The notes below the pieces were generated by a model, which worked only from the letters and a program-made list of their open reading frames with translations, was not told the DNA's origin and ran no database searches. From the NCBI RefSeq assembly GCF_003148825.1, contig NZ_QGGZ01000004.1, forward strand, positions 124,001 to 188,000: DNA of 64,000 nucleotides, in the 5' to 3' direction. A program made the position numbers and the translations under genes. Origin of the DNA: Streptomyces sp. CG 926 (GTDB taxonomy: Bacteria; Actinomycetota; Actinomycetes; Streptomycetales; Streptomycetaceae). Of this stretch, positions 35,104-45,461 are shown in pieces (positions within the stretch are counted from its first letter, which is position 1; every line of letters starts with the position of its first letter).

Positions 35104-36588
35104 ATGACCGCGCCCGCCGAGCCGACCGTCCCCGGTATCCCGATCGCGTCCGCGCGCGGCCGGTGGATCCTGCTGACCACCGTGCTCGGGTCGACCATGG
35201 CCATGCTGGACTCGACCGTGGTGAACGTGGCGCTGCCCCGGATCGGGGAGGACCTCGACGCCGACCTGGCGGTGCTCCAGTGGACGGTGAACGCCTATCT
35301 GCTGACCCTGGCCGGGCTGATCCTGGTCGGCGGGGCACTCGGCGACCGCTTCGGGCGTCGCCGGATCTTCGTCCTCGGCGTGGTGTGGTTCGCGGTGGGC
35401 TCCCTGCTGTGCGGCATCGCGTCGAACGCCGGGGTCCTGGTGGCCGCCCGGGCCCTGCAGGGCATCGGCGGGGCCCTGCTGACCCCTGGCTCCCTCGCCC
35501 TGATCCAGGGGTCGATCCGCTCCGCCGATCGGGGCCGCGCGGTGGGCCTGTGGTCGGGGCTGGGCGGGGTGGGCGCGGCGGTGGGGCCCTTCCTCGGCGG
35601 TTGGCTGGTGGACGGGCCGGGCTGGCGGTGGGTGTTCCTGCTGAACGTGCCGGTGGCCGCGGTGTGCGTGCCGGTGGCGATGCGGCACGTTCCGGAGTCC
35701 CGGGACCCGCACGCGCACGGACGGTTCGACGTCGCCGGGGCGCTGCTCGGCGCCGGCGCCCTGGGCCTGGTCACCTACGCGCTGATCGAGGCCCCCACGG
35801 GGTCGCCGACCGTGATCTTCGCGGCCGTGGGCGGCATCCTGCTGGGCGTCTCCTTCGTGCTCGTGGAGCGGCGGCGGGCCGATCCGATGGTGCCGCCGGA
35901 CATCTTCTCCTCCCGGCAGTTCACCGCCGTCAACCTGGTGACCCTGTGCGTCTACGCGGCCTTCGCCGGGTTCTTCTTCCTCATCGTGCTCCAGCTCCAG
36001 GTGGTGGCCGGATACTCGGCCCTGGCCTCCGGGGCCGCGCTGCTGCCCACGACCGTCCTGATGCTGCTGCTGTCGGCCCGCTCGGGCGAGTTCGGGGAGC
36101 GGATCGGGCCGCGCATCCCGCTGACGGTGGGACCGCTGCTGTGCGCGGCCGGAATGCTGCTGATGCTGCGCGTGGGGCCCGGGGCCTCGTACGTGACGGA
36201 CGTGCTGCCCGCGATGGTGGTGCTGGGCATGGGGATGGTGACCCTGGTGGCTCCGCTGACGGCGACCGTGCTCTCCTCGGTGGACCCCGGCCGGGCGGGC
36301 CTGGCGAGCGGCATCAACAACGCCGCGGCGCGCGCCGCCGGCCTGATCGCGGTGGCGGCGCTGCCGCTGCTGGCCGGTATGGGGCCGGAGTCGTACCGCT
36401 CGGCGAGCCAGTTCGACGCCGCGTTCGGCCGGGCCATGCCCTGGTGCGCGGGGTCGTTGCTGGTGGGCGCCGTCGTGGCCTGGGCGACCGTACGCTCCCC
36501 CGCGCCCGGCATGGAATGTCACCCGCAGTGCCAGACGCACTGCGCGCTGGTCTCCCCGCCCCTCGAACCCCCCGAGCGGTCCGGCTGA
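35104..36588 (+). CDS. MFS exporter, DHA2 (14-TM) type
   Basis: The 494-residue membrane protein shows the DHA2 drug:H+ antiporter motifs: LDSTVVNVALPRIGEDL (motif D1), GALGDRFGRRRIF (motif A), and GPFLGGWLVDGPGWRWVFLLNVP (motif C region), with about 14 hydrophobic segments. It likely exports drugs or amphiphiles. ATG 35104 matches the family start (an earlier ATG 12 codons upstream is less likely). The C-terminal tail has a Cys-His cluster (ECHPQCQTHC). The DUF6629 gene follows after 4 bp and is probably co-transcribed. No dedicated regulator is adjacent. Confidence 0.92.
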   Translation: MTAPAEPTVPGIPIASARGRWILLTTVLGSTMAMLDSTVVNVALPRIGEDLDADLAVLQWTVNAYLLTLAGLILVGGALGDRFGRRRIFVLGVVWFAVGSLLCGIASNAGVLVAARALQGIGGALLTPGSLALIQGSIRSADRGRAVGLWSGLGGVGAAVGPFLGGWLVDGPGWRWVFLLNVPVAAVCVPVAMRHVPESRDPHAHGRFDVAGALLGAGALGLVTYALIEAPTGSPTVIFAAVGGILLGVSFVLVERRRADPMVPPDIFSSRQFTAVNLVTLCVYAAFAGFFFLIVLQLQVVAGYSALASGAALLPTTVLMLLLSARSGEFGERIGPRIPLTVGPLLCAAGMLLMLRVGPGASYVTDVLPAMVVLGMGMVTLVAPLTATVLSSVDPGRAGLASGINNAAARAAGLIAVAALPLLAGMGPESYRSASQFDAAFGRAMPWCAGSLLVGAVVAWATVRSPAPGMECHPQCQTHCALVSPPLEPPERSG

Positions 36589-36592
36589 TCCC

Positions 36593-37237
36593 GTGTGCTG
36601 GAGCGCGACGGCCGACCTGGCGGCGGGCACGGTGATCTCCGCCGCGGGGATCGCGTGCCTGGCCCGGGTGCGACGGGCCCGCGACCTGCCCGTCGCCGCG
36701 CTGCCGCTGCTGCTGGGCGTGCACCAGTTGGTGGAGGCCGCTGTCTGGGACACCGGCGGCGGCTGCTCCCCCGCCGCCACGGCCTGGGCGGTGATCGCCC
36801 TGCCGCTGCTGGCGGTCTGGGTGCCCGCCGGGGTCCTGTGGGCCGCCGCGCCGGGGGTCCGACGCCGCCTGTGGGGGCCGCTGGCCACGGGCCTGACCAC
36901 CGCCGGCGTGCTCGCGTACTGCCTCGCGGCCCGGCCGGTGACCGCCGAGATCCGGGGTCACACCATCGGCTACGGCGTGAATGTTCCGTGGATGCCGCTG
37001 GTGCTGACGGGCTACCTCTTCGCCACCCTGGGCGCCCTACTGCTCGGCGGTGACCGGCGGCTGCGGACCCTCGGCGTGGTCCTGGCCGTGGGGGCGCTCG
37101 CCTGCTCAGCGCTCTGGCGGCTGGAATTCGCCTCCACCTGGTGCGCCTTCGCGGCGGTCGCGTCCCTGCTGGTCCTGGGTTGGGTACGACGCCCGTGCGG
37201 CGCTCCCCTGTCACGTGATCGACCGAAAGTTACCTAG
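36593..37237 (+). CDS. DUF6629 family membrane protein
   Basis: The 214-residue protein starts at GTG with CWSATADL, the conserved N-terminus of this actinobacterial family. Seven hydrophobic segments cover nearly the whole chain, with LPLLLGVHQLVEAAVWD as a recognisable conserved helix. The function is unknown. The 4-bp spacing behind the MFS gene indicates one operon. Confidence 0.8.
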   Translation: MCWSATADLAAGTVISAAGIACLARVRRARDLPVAALPLLLGVHQLVEAAVWDTGGGCSPAATAWAVIALPLLAVWVPAGVLWAAAPGVRRRLWGPLATGLTTAGVLAYCLAARPVTAEIRGHTIGYGVNVPWMPLVLTGYLFATLGALLLGGDRRLRTLGVVLAVGALACSALWRLEFASTWCAFAAVASLLVLGWVRRPCGAPLSRDRPKVT

Positions 37238-37250
37238 ACGTATGTAGTGA

Positions 37251-38957
<1,707 letters not shown>

Positions 38958-38981
38958 GGCCGCGTCCTCCCCCCAGCGGCC

Positions 38982-39010
38982 GGGGCCGTTCGGATTCACC
39001 GAACGGCCCC
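38982..39010. terminator. Terminator between cholesterol oxidase and the convergent gene
   Basis: A 12-bp perfect inverted repeat (GGGGCCGTTCGG and complement) with an ATTCA loop is followed by TTCTCCTT on the plus strand. Confidence 0.9.
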
Positions 39011-39066
39011 TTCTCCTTGTGCGCCGCGCCCGGAGCGCCAGGCTCACGCTCGGGATCGCGCCCGAC

Positions 39067-39546
39067 TCAGTGCCCCGGCAGCGCGCAGACGCTGTCCAGG
39101 CCGAGCACGTGGTTGAGCCGGCCGAAGGCCAGCCAGGACCCGATGCTCATCGTCAGCTCCACGATCTCCAACTGGCTGTAGCGCGCGGTCATCCGGTCCC
39201 AGAACTCCTCGTCGAGCCCGTGATGGTCGAGGGTGTACCGCTCGGCGTACTCCGCCGCGAGCCGGGTGCGTTCGTCGAACGCGTCGGTCGTCCGCCACTC
39301 GGTGACCGCGTCGGAGAACTCCTCCTCGACCTTCTCCCCCTCCCGCTCCGTGCGCCAGTCCAGGCAGAAGACGCACCCGTTGATCTGCGCCACGCGCAAC
39401 CGGGCCGCCTCGAACTCGCGCAGCCCCAGGGTGGTGTGGGCGTACACCGACAGGGAGAAGTTCGCGGCGGCCATGCCGATACCGGGGACCATGTCGCCCC
39501 ACACGTACTCGATGGGGTGCTGGCCTTCAGGGATGTCGATCCTCAT
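39067..39546 (-). CDS. Carboxymuconolactone decarboxylase / AhpD-like protein
   Basis: The 159-residue protein has the AhpD/CMD helical core with the redox motif INGCVFCLDWR (CxxC) preceded by LREFEAARLRVAQ. The acidic residue and His of peroxidase-type family members appear around EEFWDRMTARYSQLEIVELT. It is likely a disulphide-based reductase or a CMD-like enzyme. Its ATG overlaps the stop of the upstream gene (ATGA), so it is co-translated with the dehydrogenase-like gene. Larger frames through it are shadows. Confidence 0.88.
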   Translation of the reverse strand: MRIDIPEGQHPIEYVWGDMVPGIGMAAANFSLSVYAHTTLGLREFEAARLRVAQINGCVFCLDWRTEREGEKVEEEFSDAVTEWRTTDAFDERTRLAAEYAERYTLDHHGLDEEFWDRMTARYSQLEIVELTMSIGSWLAFGRLNHVLGLDSVCALPGH

Positions 39547-40625
39547 GACTGTTTCCTTCCGAGTCTGCCGATGGCGGGGCGCAGCGGGATGTCGAGGGCG
39601 TCGTAGAGGCCCGGTTCCGCCTCGACGAGCCAGTCGATGGCGCCGACCAGGCGGCCGACGGCGGTGGCGTTGCCGCCCGCCGAGCGGTTCTCGCCCTCGT
39701 CCGTGGCCTCGATGGTCACCTCGATGCGCGGGCGGCCCTCGATGACGACCCGGTGGGCACCGTCGCCGCCGTCGGGCGGCATGGGCCAGTCCGGTGCGCA
39801 CGAGGCGTGGATGCGGGTGACGTGCTCGATGACGATGCGGGGCTCGCCCTCGACGATGCCCTGCACCTCGAAGCGGATCGCGCCCTGGGTGCCGGCCTCG
39901 AACTCGCCCATGTTCCTGGTGGTCACCGTGGTGTCGAGCGCGCGACGCTCCGACGTCTCGCGGATCTCGTCGAGTTCGACGCCGAGCGCCCGGGCCATCA
40001 TCCGTATCTGTCCGCCCCACACCATGGTGGGGATCGAGGGCATGAGCATCATCGGCTCGTGGTCCATGGGCCGGCCCATGCCCACGAGGTCACGGACGGA
40101 GTCCGGCTGGTCGTAGGTGGAGTAGTCGAAGATCTCCTGGCAGCGGATGACGTCGATGGTGGTGCCGAGACCGCTGAGCAGGAGCGGGAGGACGTCGTTG
40201 CCCCACCCGGGGTCGACGCCGGAGGCGAAGAACGACCCGCCGCCCTCGGCGACGGCGGCGAGCACCGGGTCGCGGAACTCGGGCGGGGCGCTGCGGTGGT
40301 CGTAGAGCGGGTAGAGGGCGGGGCTGACGACGACCGCGCCGGACCGGACGGCCCGGGTGATGTCGGCGAGCGCCTCGTCGGGCCGGATGTCTCCGGACGC
40401 GGCGTACACCACGGCCTGGGGGCGGGCGGCGAGGACGGCCTCGATGTCGTCGGTGGCTTCGACCTCCAACAGGCGGTCGAGTTGACCGAGTTCACCCGCG
40501 TCGTGGCCGACCTTGGCGGGATTGTGGACGATGACTGCGCAGAGTTGGAGCGCGGGATGGGCCTCGACGGCACGGATCGCCAGACGGCCCACGTTGCCGG
40601 TACCCCAGACAACCGTGGAAATCAT
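39543..40625 (-). CDS. Dihydrodipicolinate-reductase-like NAD(P)H-dependent oxidoreductase
   Basis: The 360-residue protein starts with a Rossmann motif (VVWGTGNVGRLAIRAV) and continues VIVHNPAKVGHDAGEL, the pattern of the DapB-like family that includes 2,4-diaminopentanoate dehydrogenase. The middle has SGVDPGWGNDVLPLLLSG, and the C-terminal half is an unrecognised substrate domain. It likely reduces or oxidises an amine or aldehyde. No ribosome site precedes ATG 40625; a TACCCT hexamer 6 bases upstream suggests a leaderless transcript. It is translationally coupled to the AhpD-like gene. Confidence 0.85.
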   Translation of the reverse strand: MISTVVWGTGNVGRLAIRAVEAHPALQLCAVIVHNPAKVGHDAGELGQLDRLLEVEATDDIEAVLAARPQAVVYAASGDIRPDEALADITRAVRSGAVVVSPALYPLYDHRSAPPEFRDPVLAAVAEGGGSFFASGVDPGWGNDVLPLLLSGLGTTIDVIRCQEIFDYSTYDQPDSVRDLVGMGRPMDHEPMMLMPSIPTMVWGGQIRMMARALGVELDEIRETSERRALDTTVTTRNMGEFEAGTQGAIRFEVQGIVEGEPRIVIEHVTRIHASCAPDWPMPPDGGDGAHRVVIEGRPRIEVTIEATDEGENRSAGGNATAVGRLVGAIDWLVEAEPGLYDALDIPLRPAIGRLGRKQS

Positions 40626-40695
40626 GCGCGGAGGGTAGCCACAGGGCCTTTACGTTGCCAGAGTCGCGCGGCCTGAACTCGTCTTCCGGGGCGGG

Positions 40696-40875
40696 TTACT
40701 GGTTCTGGCCACCCAGGACGAAGAGGAGGTAGACGAAGAAGGCGAAGAGGTGACCGACGAAGAGGTAGGCGATCAGCCGGATGATCAGGCCGCGCGGGAA
40801 CTTGGACTCGAAGCGGGCCCGTATGGTCGCGGGCGGGGTCGCGGGAGTGGTCGCGGGCTTCTCGGCTCGGGACAT
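40696..40875 (-). CDS. DUF6126-like small membrane protein
   Basis: The 59-residue protein has a Thr/Pro-rich cytoplasmic start, the charged segment FESKFPRGLIIRL, and one membrane helix ending FFVYLLFVLGGQNQ, as in DUF6126 proteins. These are typically encoded directly downstream of XRE-cupin regulators, as here (16 bp gap, same strand). The function is unknown; co-regulation by the upstream repressor is expected. Confidence 0.75.
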   Translation of the reverse strand: MSRAEKPATTPATPPATIRARFESKFPRGLIIRLIAYLFVGHLFAFFVYLLFVLGGQNQ

Positions 40876-40891
40876 GGGTACGGCTCCTCGG

Positions 40892-41596
40892 CTATCGGTG
40901 GGGCGTGGTCGCGTGCGTGGTGGTGTGCGTGGTGGTGTGCGTGGTGGCCTGCGTGGTGGTGCCGCCGAGGCACAGCCCGGCCAGGCTGCTCTGCAGCAGG
41001 GTGTGGACGAAGAGCAGGTCGGCCCCACCCGCCGAGGCCGCGCCGATCCGGTGCGGGGTGAGCGAGTCGAAGTGCGCGCTGTCCCCCGGCTCCAGCAGGT
41101 GCTCCGCCTCGCCCAGGTGCAGCCGTAGCCGCCCTTCCAGGACGTACAGCCACTCCTCGCCGGGATGTACGCGGACCAGCTCGCCCTGGCTGCGGCCGTG
41201 CGGCACGTGCACGCGCAGCGCCTGCATCCCCCGCCCGGAGCCGCCCGCCTGCCAGTACGTCCAGCCGTCGGCCTCGCGGGCGCCCGGACCGCCGGCCCGT
41301 ACGATGGGATCCGCGACGGCGGGGGTCTCGCCGAGCAGCTCGGAGACGGTCGTACCGTAGGTGCGGGCGAGTCCCAGCAGGAGCGGCAGCGAGGGCTGAC
41401 GCCGACCGGTCTCCAGCCGGGACAGATGCGCGGGCGAGAGCCGGGCCCGCGCGGCGGCGGCCTCCAGGGTGAGTCCGGCGCGGCGGCGCAGCTCGCGCAG
41501 CTGCGGCGCCACGGCGGGAAGCTCGTCCGTCGGTTCGCCGGTACCGGCCGCGCCTTCGGGGTCGGTGTCGGGTCCGGTGTCGGGTCCGGGTGTCAT
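40892..41596 (-). CDS. XRE-family regulator with cupin sensor domain
   Basis: The 234-residue protein has a helix-turn-helix (about 32-88: LRELRRRAGLTLEAAAARARLSPAHLSRLE) and a C-terminal cupin (about 115-205: VHPGEEWLYVLEGRLRLHLG and LEPGDSAHFDSLTPHRIG). Such regulators sense small metabolites, often polyamines or amino acids. The last 20 residues are a Thr/His repeat coded by a 12-bp tandem repeat. Two inverted repeats directly upstream of its ATG are good candidates for its own operators. It is transcribed with the DUF6126-like gene and divergently from the CorA gene. Confidence 0.9.
   Translation of the reverse strand: MTPGPDTGPDTDPEGAAGTGEPTDELPAVAPQLRELRRRAGLTLEAAAARARLSPAHLSRLETGRRQPSLPLLLGLARTYGTTVSELLGETPAVADPIVRAGGPGAREADGWTYWQAGGSGRGMQALRVHVPHGRSQGELVRVHPGEEWLYVLEGRLRLHLGEAEHLLEPGDSAHFDSLTPHRIGAASAGGADLLFVHTLLQSSLAGLCLGGTTTQATTHTTTHTTTHATTPHR
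40914..40961 (-). repeat. 12-bp tandem repeat encoding a Thr/His tail
   Basis: Four copies of TGCGTGGTGGTG (one with two changes) on the plus strand encode repeated Thr-Thr-His units at the C-terminus of the XRE-cupin regulator on the minus strand. It is in frame, so copy number can vary without frameshift. Confidence 0.9.
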
Positions 41597-41616
41597 ACCC
41601 CGATTGAGCCAGATTC

Positions 41617-41652
41617 TTGCCTGTCTGGCAAACCTCCTTGCCTCTGAGGCAA
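41617..41652. promoter_or_regulatory. Twin operator of the XRE-cupin regulator
   Basis: TTGCCTGTCTGGCAA (41617-41631) and TTGCCTCTGAGGCAA (41638-41652) are two 15-bp inverted repeats sharing TTGCC/GGCAA arms, spaced exactly 21 bp apart, i.e. two helical turns. They lie 21-56 bp upstream of the regulator ATG, in the spacer to the divergent CorA gene. This geometry is typical of cooperative dimer binding and autoregulation. Confidence 0.8.
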
Positions 41653-41786
41653 ATCCGCTGCGGGGCGACCTTTACCCTCACCTGTTCGGGGGCCCGATCA
41701 CGCGCGAACGCGTGACCGCGGTTGCGCGCACTCCCGGGCAGTACAGGCTGGGAGGCACCGCACCAGGTGACCTACGGCGAGGGACG

Positions 41787-42779
41787 ATGATCGTATCGAT
41801 GATGTCCATGCCGGAGGGCACCTTGACCCATGGCCAGGTGTCGGAGGCACGTGAGCGCCTCGCCACGTCCCGCTTCCTGTTCGTGGACGTGGAACTGCCC
41901 GAGGAGGGCGCGTCCGACGAACCCCCGCTGGCCCATCTGCTCGGCCTGGAGGCCGAGGACGTGGCGTGGCTGGGCCGGCGGGAGGAGGCCGCCCGCGCGG
42001 ACATCTTCGGGGAGAGCGGCGCCTTCGTCGTGCCCGCGGTCGACGAGGACCGGGTGATTCACGTCCACGCCCTGGTGACCGATCGGTACCTCCTCACGGT
42101 GCACCGGGGGCCGGCCCCCCTGATCGGGGACGTCACCGCCCGGTTCCCCCGGGAGAGCCCGCCGGACTCCGTCGGCATGCTGTTCCTGCTGCTGGACGAG
42201 GCCATGGAGACCTACCGTCGGGCCGCCGTCCGGGCCCTGCTGGAGGTGGAGGACCTGGAGGACGCCATGTTCCGCCGCCGCGAGCCCGCGCAGCTCTACC
42301 GCCTGGCCCGGCTGCGGCGCACCGCCGCGCTCCTGCACCACACCCTCCTGCCCTACCACCGGGTGGCGGAGGAGACCGTCACGCGCCGGGTGATGAACCG
42401 CGGCTTCCAACAGGAGCGCCAGCAGCTGGTCCGCGAGTACCGGCGCACCGCGAATCTGGTGCTCGCGGACATCGAGTCCCTCCAGGAGACGGCCCGGCGG
42501 GCCTTCGGCAGCTACTCCTCCCTGGTGTCGGGTGACCAGAACGGCGTGATCAACCGCCTCGCGGTGGTATCGACGATCTTCCTGCCGCTGACCTTCGTCA
42601 CGGGGTTCTTCGGCATGAACTTCGAGTACCTGACGAACGAGCTGGAGAGCGGAGCCATCTTCTGGGTGCTCGCCGTGGGCCTGCAGGTGGTCTTCCTGCT
42701 CGCGGCCCTCTACGTACTCCACCGCACCCGCCTGTGGCGCATGCTGCGCGAGGACGACAGCGACCCCGACGACGAGTAG
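41787..42779 (+). CDS. CorA-family divalent metal transporter
   Basis: The 330-residue protein has a cytoplasmic alpha/beta plus long-helix domain (about 1-265) and two C-terminal membrane helices, the first ending in the signature FFGMNFEYL (GMN in place) before an acidic loop (NELESG). CorA proteins form pentameric Mg2+/Co2+ channels. ATG 41787 follows GAGGGA; methionines 5, 6 and 8 are further possible starts. The shared spacer with the XRE operators suggests it may be co-regulated, which is inference. Confidence 0.92.
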   Translation: MIVSMMSMPEGTLTHGQVSEARERLATSRFLFVDVELPEEGASDEPPLAHLLGLEAEDVAWLGRREEAARADIFGESGAFVVPAVDEDRVIHVHALVTDRYLLTVHRGPAPLIGDVTARFPRESPPDSVGMLFLLLDEAMETYRRAAVRALLEVEDLEDAMFRRREPAQLYRLARLRRTAALLHHTLLPYHRVAEETVTRRVMNRGFQQERQQLVREYRRTANLVLADIESLQETARRAFGSYSSLVSGDQNGVINRLAVVSTIFLPLTFVTGFFGMNFEYLTNELESGAIFWVLAVGLQVVFLLAALYVLHRTRLWRMLREDDSDPDDE

Positions 42780-42811
42780 GACTTCCGGCCCGCACCGGGG
42801 GCGTCCGGCGG

Positions 42812-43183
42812 ATGCGCTTCCCCGACGCCCTGAGCGTGGCCCTCGCGGGCTCTGCTGCGGCCGGCCGCGTCATGCGGCGCATGTACGCCGACGGACCGGT
42901 GCTGCGCGAGCGGGACGGAGCGGCCACCCGCATCGAGCGGCACGCCGAGGACGCGTCCCGTGAGGGCCCCGACATCCTGGCCTCCGCCACGGTCGAGAGC
43001 CGGGGCTACGTGCTCACCGATGCGCGGGACGACCTCGCCGACGCGGTCGACCTCACGACGAGGCGGAAGGCCTCGCCGATGCCGCCGTGGAGATCCTCGC
43101 CCCCATGGGCGGCCCGCTCCGCGAGGGCTTCGCCCGAACCTGGCTCGCCGCCGCAGAGCCCGCCGCCCACCCGGCGCAGACCG
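42812..43183 (+). pseudogene. Possible frameshifted small gene
   Basis: ATG 42812 opens a protein-like frame (ALSVALAGSAAAGRVMRRMY to DDLADAVDLTT near 43055). The protein-like character then moves to another frame (EGLADAAVEILAPMGGPL, FARTWLAAAEP) up to about 43180, where it meets the ligase stop without its own stop codon. This suggests a frameshift and a lost end. I do not recognise the family. The 404 bp gap holds nothing else. Confidence 0.3.
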
Positions 43184-44713
43184 CTAGGGGGTGTCCGCCA
43201 GGACCGTGTCCACCGTGTCCGCCTCGGTCGCCGTCTTGTCCGGGCGGTGGCGCAGGACCCGGGCGAAGCGCAGGGCCACCCCCGCCGGGTAGCGGGAGGA
43301 GCGCTGCAGGCCGTCGTAGGCGATCTCCACCACCAGTTCGGGCCGAACCCGCACCGTGAAACCGTCGTCCTCGACCGCCAGCTCGCGCAGCCGCCCCGTC
43401 TGCCAGCGCAGCATCTCGTCGGTGAGCCCCTTGAAGGTCTTGCCGAGCATCGCGTACGTCCCGTCGGCTGCGCGCGCCCCCAGGTGCAGGTTCGACAGCA
43501 GTCCGGTGCGCCGCCCGTGCCCCCATTCGGCGGCGAGGACCACCAGGTCCAGGGTGTGCACCGGCTTCACCTTGAGCCAATGCTTGCCGCGCCGACCGGC
43601 CGCGTAGGTCGAGTCCAGCCCCTTGACCACGACCCCCTCGTGGCCGCGGCGCAGGGTCTCGGCCCAGAACTCCTCTGCTTGGGCCGCTTGCTCCACCGGA
43701 TTCTCGACGGCGAGCCGGCCGACCCGCGCGTGCTCGGGCACGAGCGCGGCGAGGGCCGCGTAGCGCTCGCGCACCGGCAGGTCGAGGAGGACCTCGTCAC
43801 CCACCGCCAGGAGGTCGAAGAAGTAGGGGACGACCGGGAGGGTACGGCGGGCCGCCTCGACGTCGACCCGGGAGCCGACGCGGCTCGCGATCTCCTGGAA
43901 GGGGACCGGGCGGCCGTCCGGCGCGCGCCCGATGACCTCCCCGTCGAGGATGAACCGCTCTCCGGTCAGCGACCGGGCCAACTCCGTCACCTCCGGAAGC
44001 CGCTCGGTGATCTCGTCGAGGGAGCGCGTGTACACGTGTACGTCGTCCCCGTCGCGGTGGACCTGGACGCGGATCCCGTCCAGCTTCTCCTCCACCGCGC
44101 ACGGCCCGAGCGCGGCCAGCGCCTCGGCGACCGACTTGGCCGTGCCCGCCAGCATCGGCTGGACGGGCTGCCCCACGCGCAGGGTGACCGTACGCAGCGC
44201 TCGCGCGCCCTCGGCCAGCACGGCCGCCGCCACCCGGGGCAGCGAGCCGTCCAGCATCACCGCCCGACGCAGGTCGGCGGCCGGTACGCCGGCGGCCGCG
44301 GCCACGCCCTCCAGGGCCACCGCGTCGAGCGCGCCCTGGCGTACCTCGCCCGACAGCAGGCTGCGCAGGAACGCCTGCTCGGCGGCGGTGGCCCGGCCCA
44401 GCAGGCCGGCGAGGATGTTGCCGCGCCGCTCCACCGACCCGGCGCCCCGGGTGGCGGCGAGTTCCGCCACCGCCGTGTCGACGTCGAGGACGGTCAGGGT
44501 GGGTTCTGCCGCCGGTGGGGTCTCCCGGCCCAGCGTGCGCCAGCCGATGCCGGTGCGGCCTTGGGGAAGGCGCCCGGACAGGTACGAGATGACGAGGCCT
44601 GCCTCCTCCGGGGGTGCGTCGGAGAAGAGCCCGGCGAGCAGAGCGCTCTTGCGGGACCGGGCGGAGGTCTCGGCGACCTCCTGGGACACACGCGCGACGT
44701 CGGCCAGCAGCAT
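43184..44713 (-). CDS. ATP-dependent DNA ligase
   Basis: The 509-residue protein has an N-terminal DNA-binding domain (about 1-175), the adenylation domain with motif I EEKLDGIR (AMP-acceptor Lys210), motif III-like FILDGEVIG, motif IV EGVVVKGLDSTY, and motif V KHWLKVKP, and an OB-fold to the end. The layout and length fit actinobacterial LigB/LigC-type auxiliary ligases used in repair beside the NAD-dependent LigA. ATG 44713 has AGGA 8 bases upstream; the longer frame is a shadow. Upstream lies a 14-bp direct repeat (CGGTCGGCGCAGGT, 44737-44764). Confidence 0.93.
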   Translation of the reverse strand: MLLADVARVSQEVAETSARSRKSALLAGLFSDAPPEEAGLVISYLSGRLPQGRTGIGWRTLGRETPPAAEPTLTVLDVDTAVAELAATRGAGSVERRGNILAGLLGRATAAEQAFLRSLLSGEVRQGALDAVALEGVAAAAGVPAADLRRAVMLDGSLPRVAAAVLAEGARALRTVTLRVGQPVQPMLAGTAKSVAEALAALGPCAVEEKLDGIRVQVHRDGDDVHVYTRSLDEITERLPEVTELARSLTGERFILDGEVIGRAPDGRPVPFQEIASRVGSRVDVEAARRTLPVVPYFFDLLAVGDEVLLDLPVRERYAALAALVPEHARVGRLAVENPVEQAAQAEEFWAETLRRGHEGVVVKGLDSTYAAGRRGKHWLKVKPVHTLDLVVLAAEWGHGRRTGLLSNLHLGARAADGTYAMLGKTFKGLTDEMLRWQTGRLRELAVEDDGFTVRVRPELVVEIAYDGLQRSSRYPAGVALRFARVLRHRPDKTATEADTVDTVLADTP

Positions 44714-44924
44714 GCGGCCATCCTGCCGCCACCGGACGGTCGGCGCAGGTCGGTCGGCGCAGGTCGGTCGGGCGGGTGGCGCTGTCACGCGCCCGTGACA
44801 ATCGGCGGACGTTCTCGTGAGGATCGGCCGCCAGTCTCGTATGTAGGGGCAAAAGCGACATAACGACCAATCGCTTCTCCCACCCCTCACCCCCACCCCC
44901 ACCGCCACTCCCCGGAGAACTCTC

Positions 44925-45332
44925 ATGATCCGCACCTCCCGCAAGCAGCGTTTCGCGATGGTCGCCGTGTCCGGCGCGTTCGTCGCCGGAGGCGTACTGC
45001 TGCCGGGGACGGCCTTCGCCGCTCCGCATGCCCCGGAGACGGCCTCGACGGCCGTCCACCAGGCCGGACACGAGAAGGGCGGTCATCGGGACAAGGGCAA
45101 CAAGAGCAACAAGGGGCACCGTGGTGAGCAGAACGGCCACCACGACAAGAAGGACCAGCACGGCCGGAAGGGCAAGGTCCGGGACGTCGACAACATGCCG
45201 GGCTGCAAGTTCTACCAGGGCAAGGTCTACTGCGAGCACCAGCCGGACCCGGCGCCGAAGCCGAACCCGGCCCCGAAGCCGGACCCGGCCGCCGCGGAAA
45301 AGGAAAACCCCGACCGCGTGCCGAACGTCTAG
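44925..45332 (+). CDS. Secreted His/Lys-rich small protein
   Basis: The 135-residue preprotein has a signal peptide (FAMVAVSGAFVAGGVLLPG, cleavage near AFA-A at about 33). The mature part is strongly charged, with His, Lys, Gly and Asn repeats (GHEKGGHRDKGNKSNKGHRG), a two-Cys segment (MPGCKFYQGKVYCEH), and a Pro-Lys-Ala tail with repeated PKPxPAP. A metal- or polyanion-binding surface role is conceivable. I know no family. The ATG has GGAGAA upstream; a strong terminator follows. Confidence 0.75.
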   Translation: MIRTSRKQRFAMVAVSGAFVAGGVLLPGTAFAAPHAPETASTAVHQAGHEKGGHRDKGNKSNKGHRGEQNGHHDKKDQHGRKGKVRDVDNMPGCKFYQGKVYCEHQPDPAPKPNPAPKPDPAAAEKENPDRVPNV

Positions 45333-45346
45333 CAACCCGCTCACAC

Positions 45347-45382
45347 GCCCCGGGCGTACCGCACCTGCGGTACGCCCGGGGC
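45347..45382 (+). terminator. Terminator after secreted His/Lys-rich protein
   Basis: A 17-bp perfect inverted repeat (GCCCCGGGCGTACCGCA and complement) is separated by only CC, giving an effective loop of several bases, 14 bp after the stop. Confidence 0.9.
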
Positions 45383-45461
45383 TTCGCATAGTCCCTGAGA
45401 AGGTGGGCGGTTCCGCCTGTGGGTGCTCGGAGCCCGGCGAGCGGGCCCTTAGGGTGCCCGT

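Noticed and set aside
34940..35338. Upstream extension of the S8 protease frame
   Set aside because: It runs into the divergent MFS gene; GTG 34939 has a GAGGAG site and is followed by the signal peptide.
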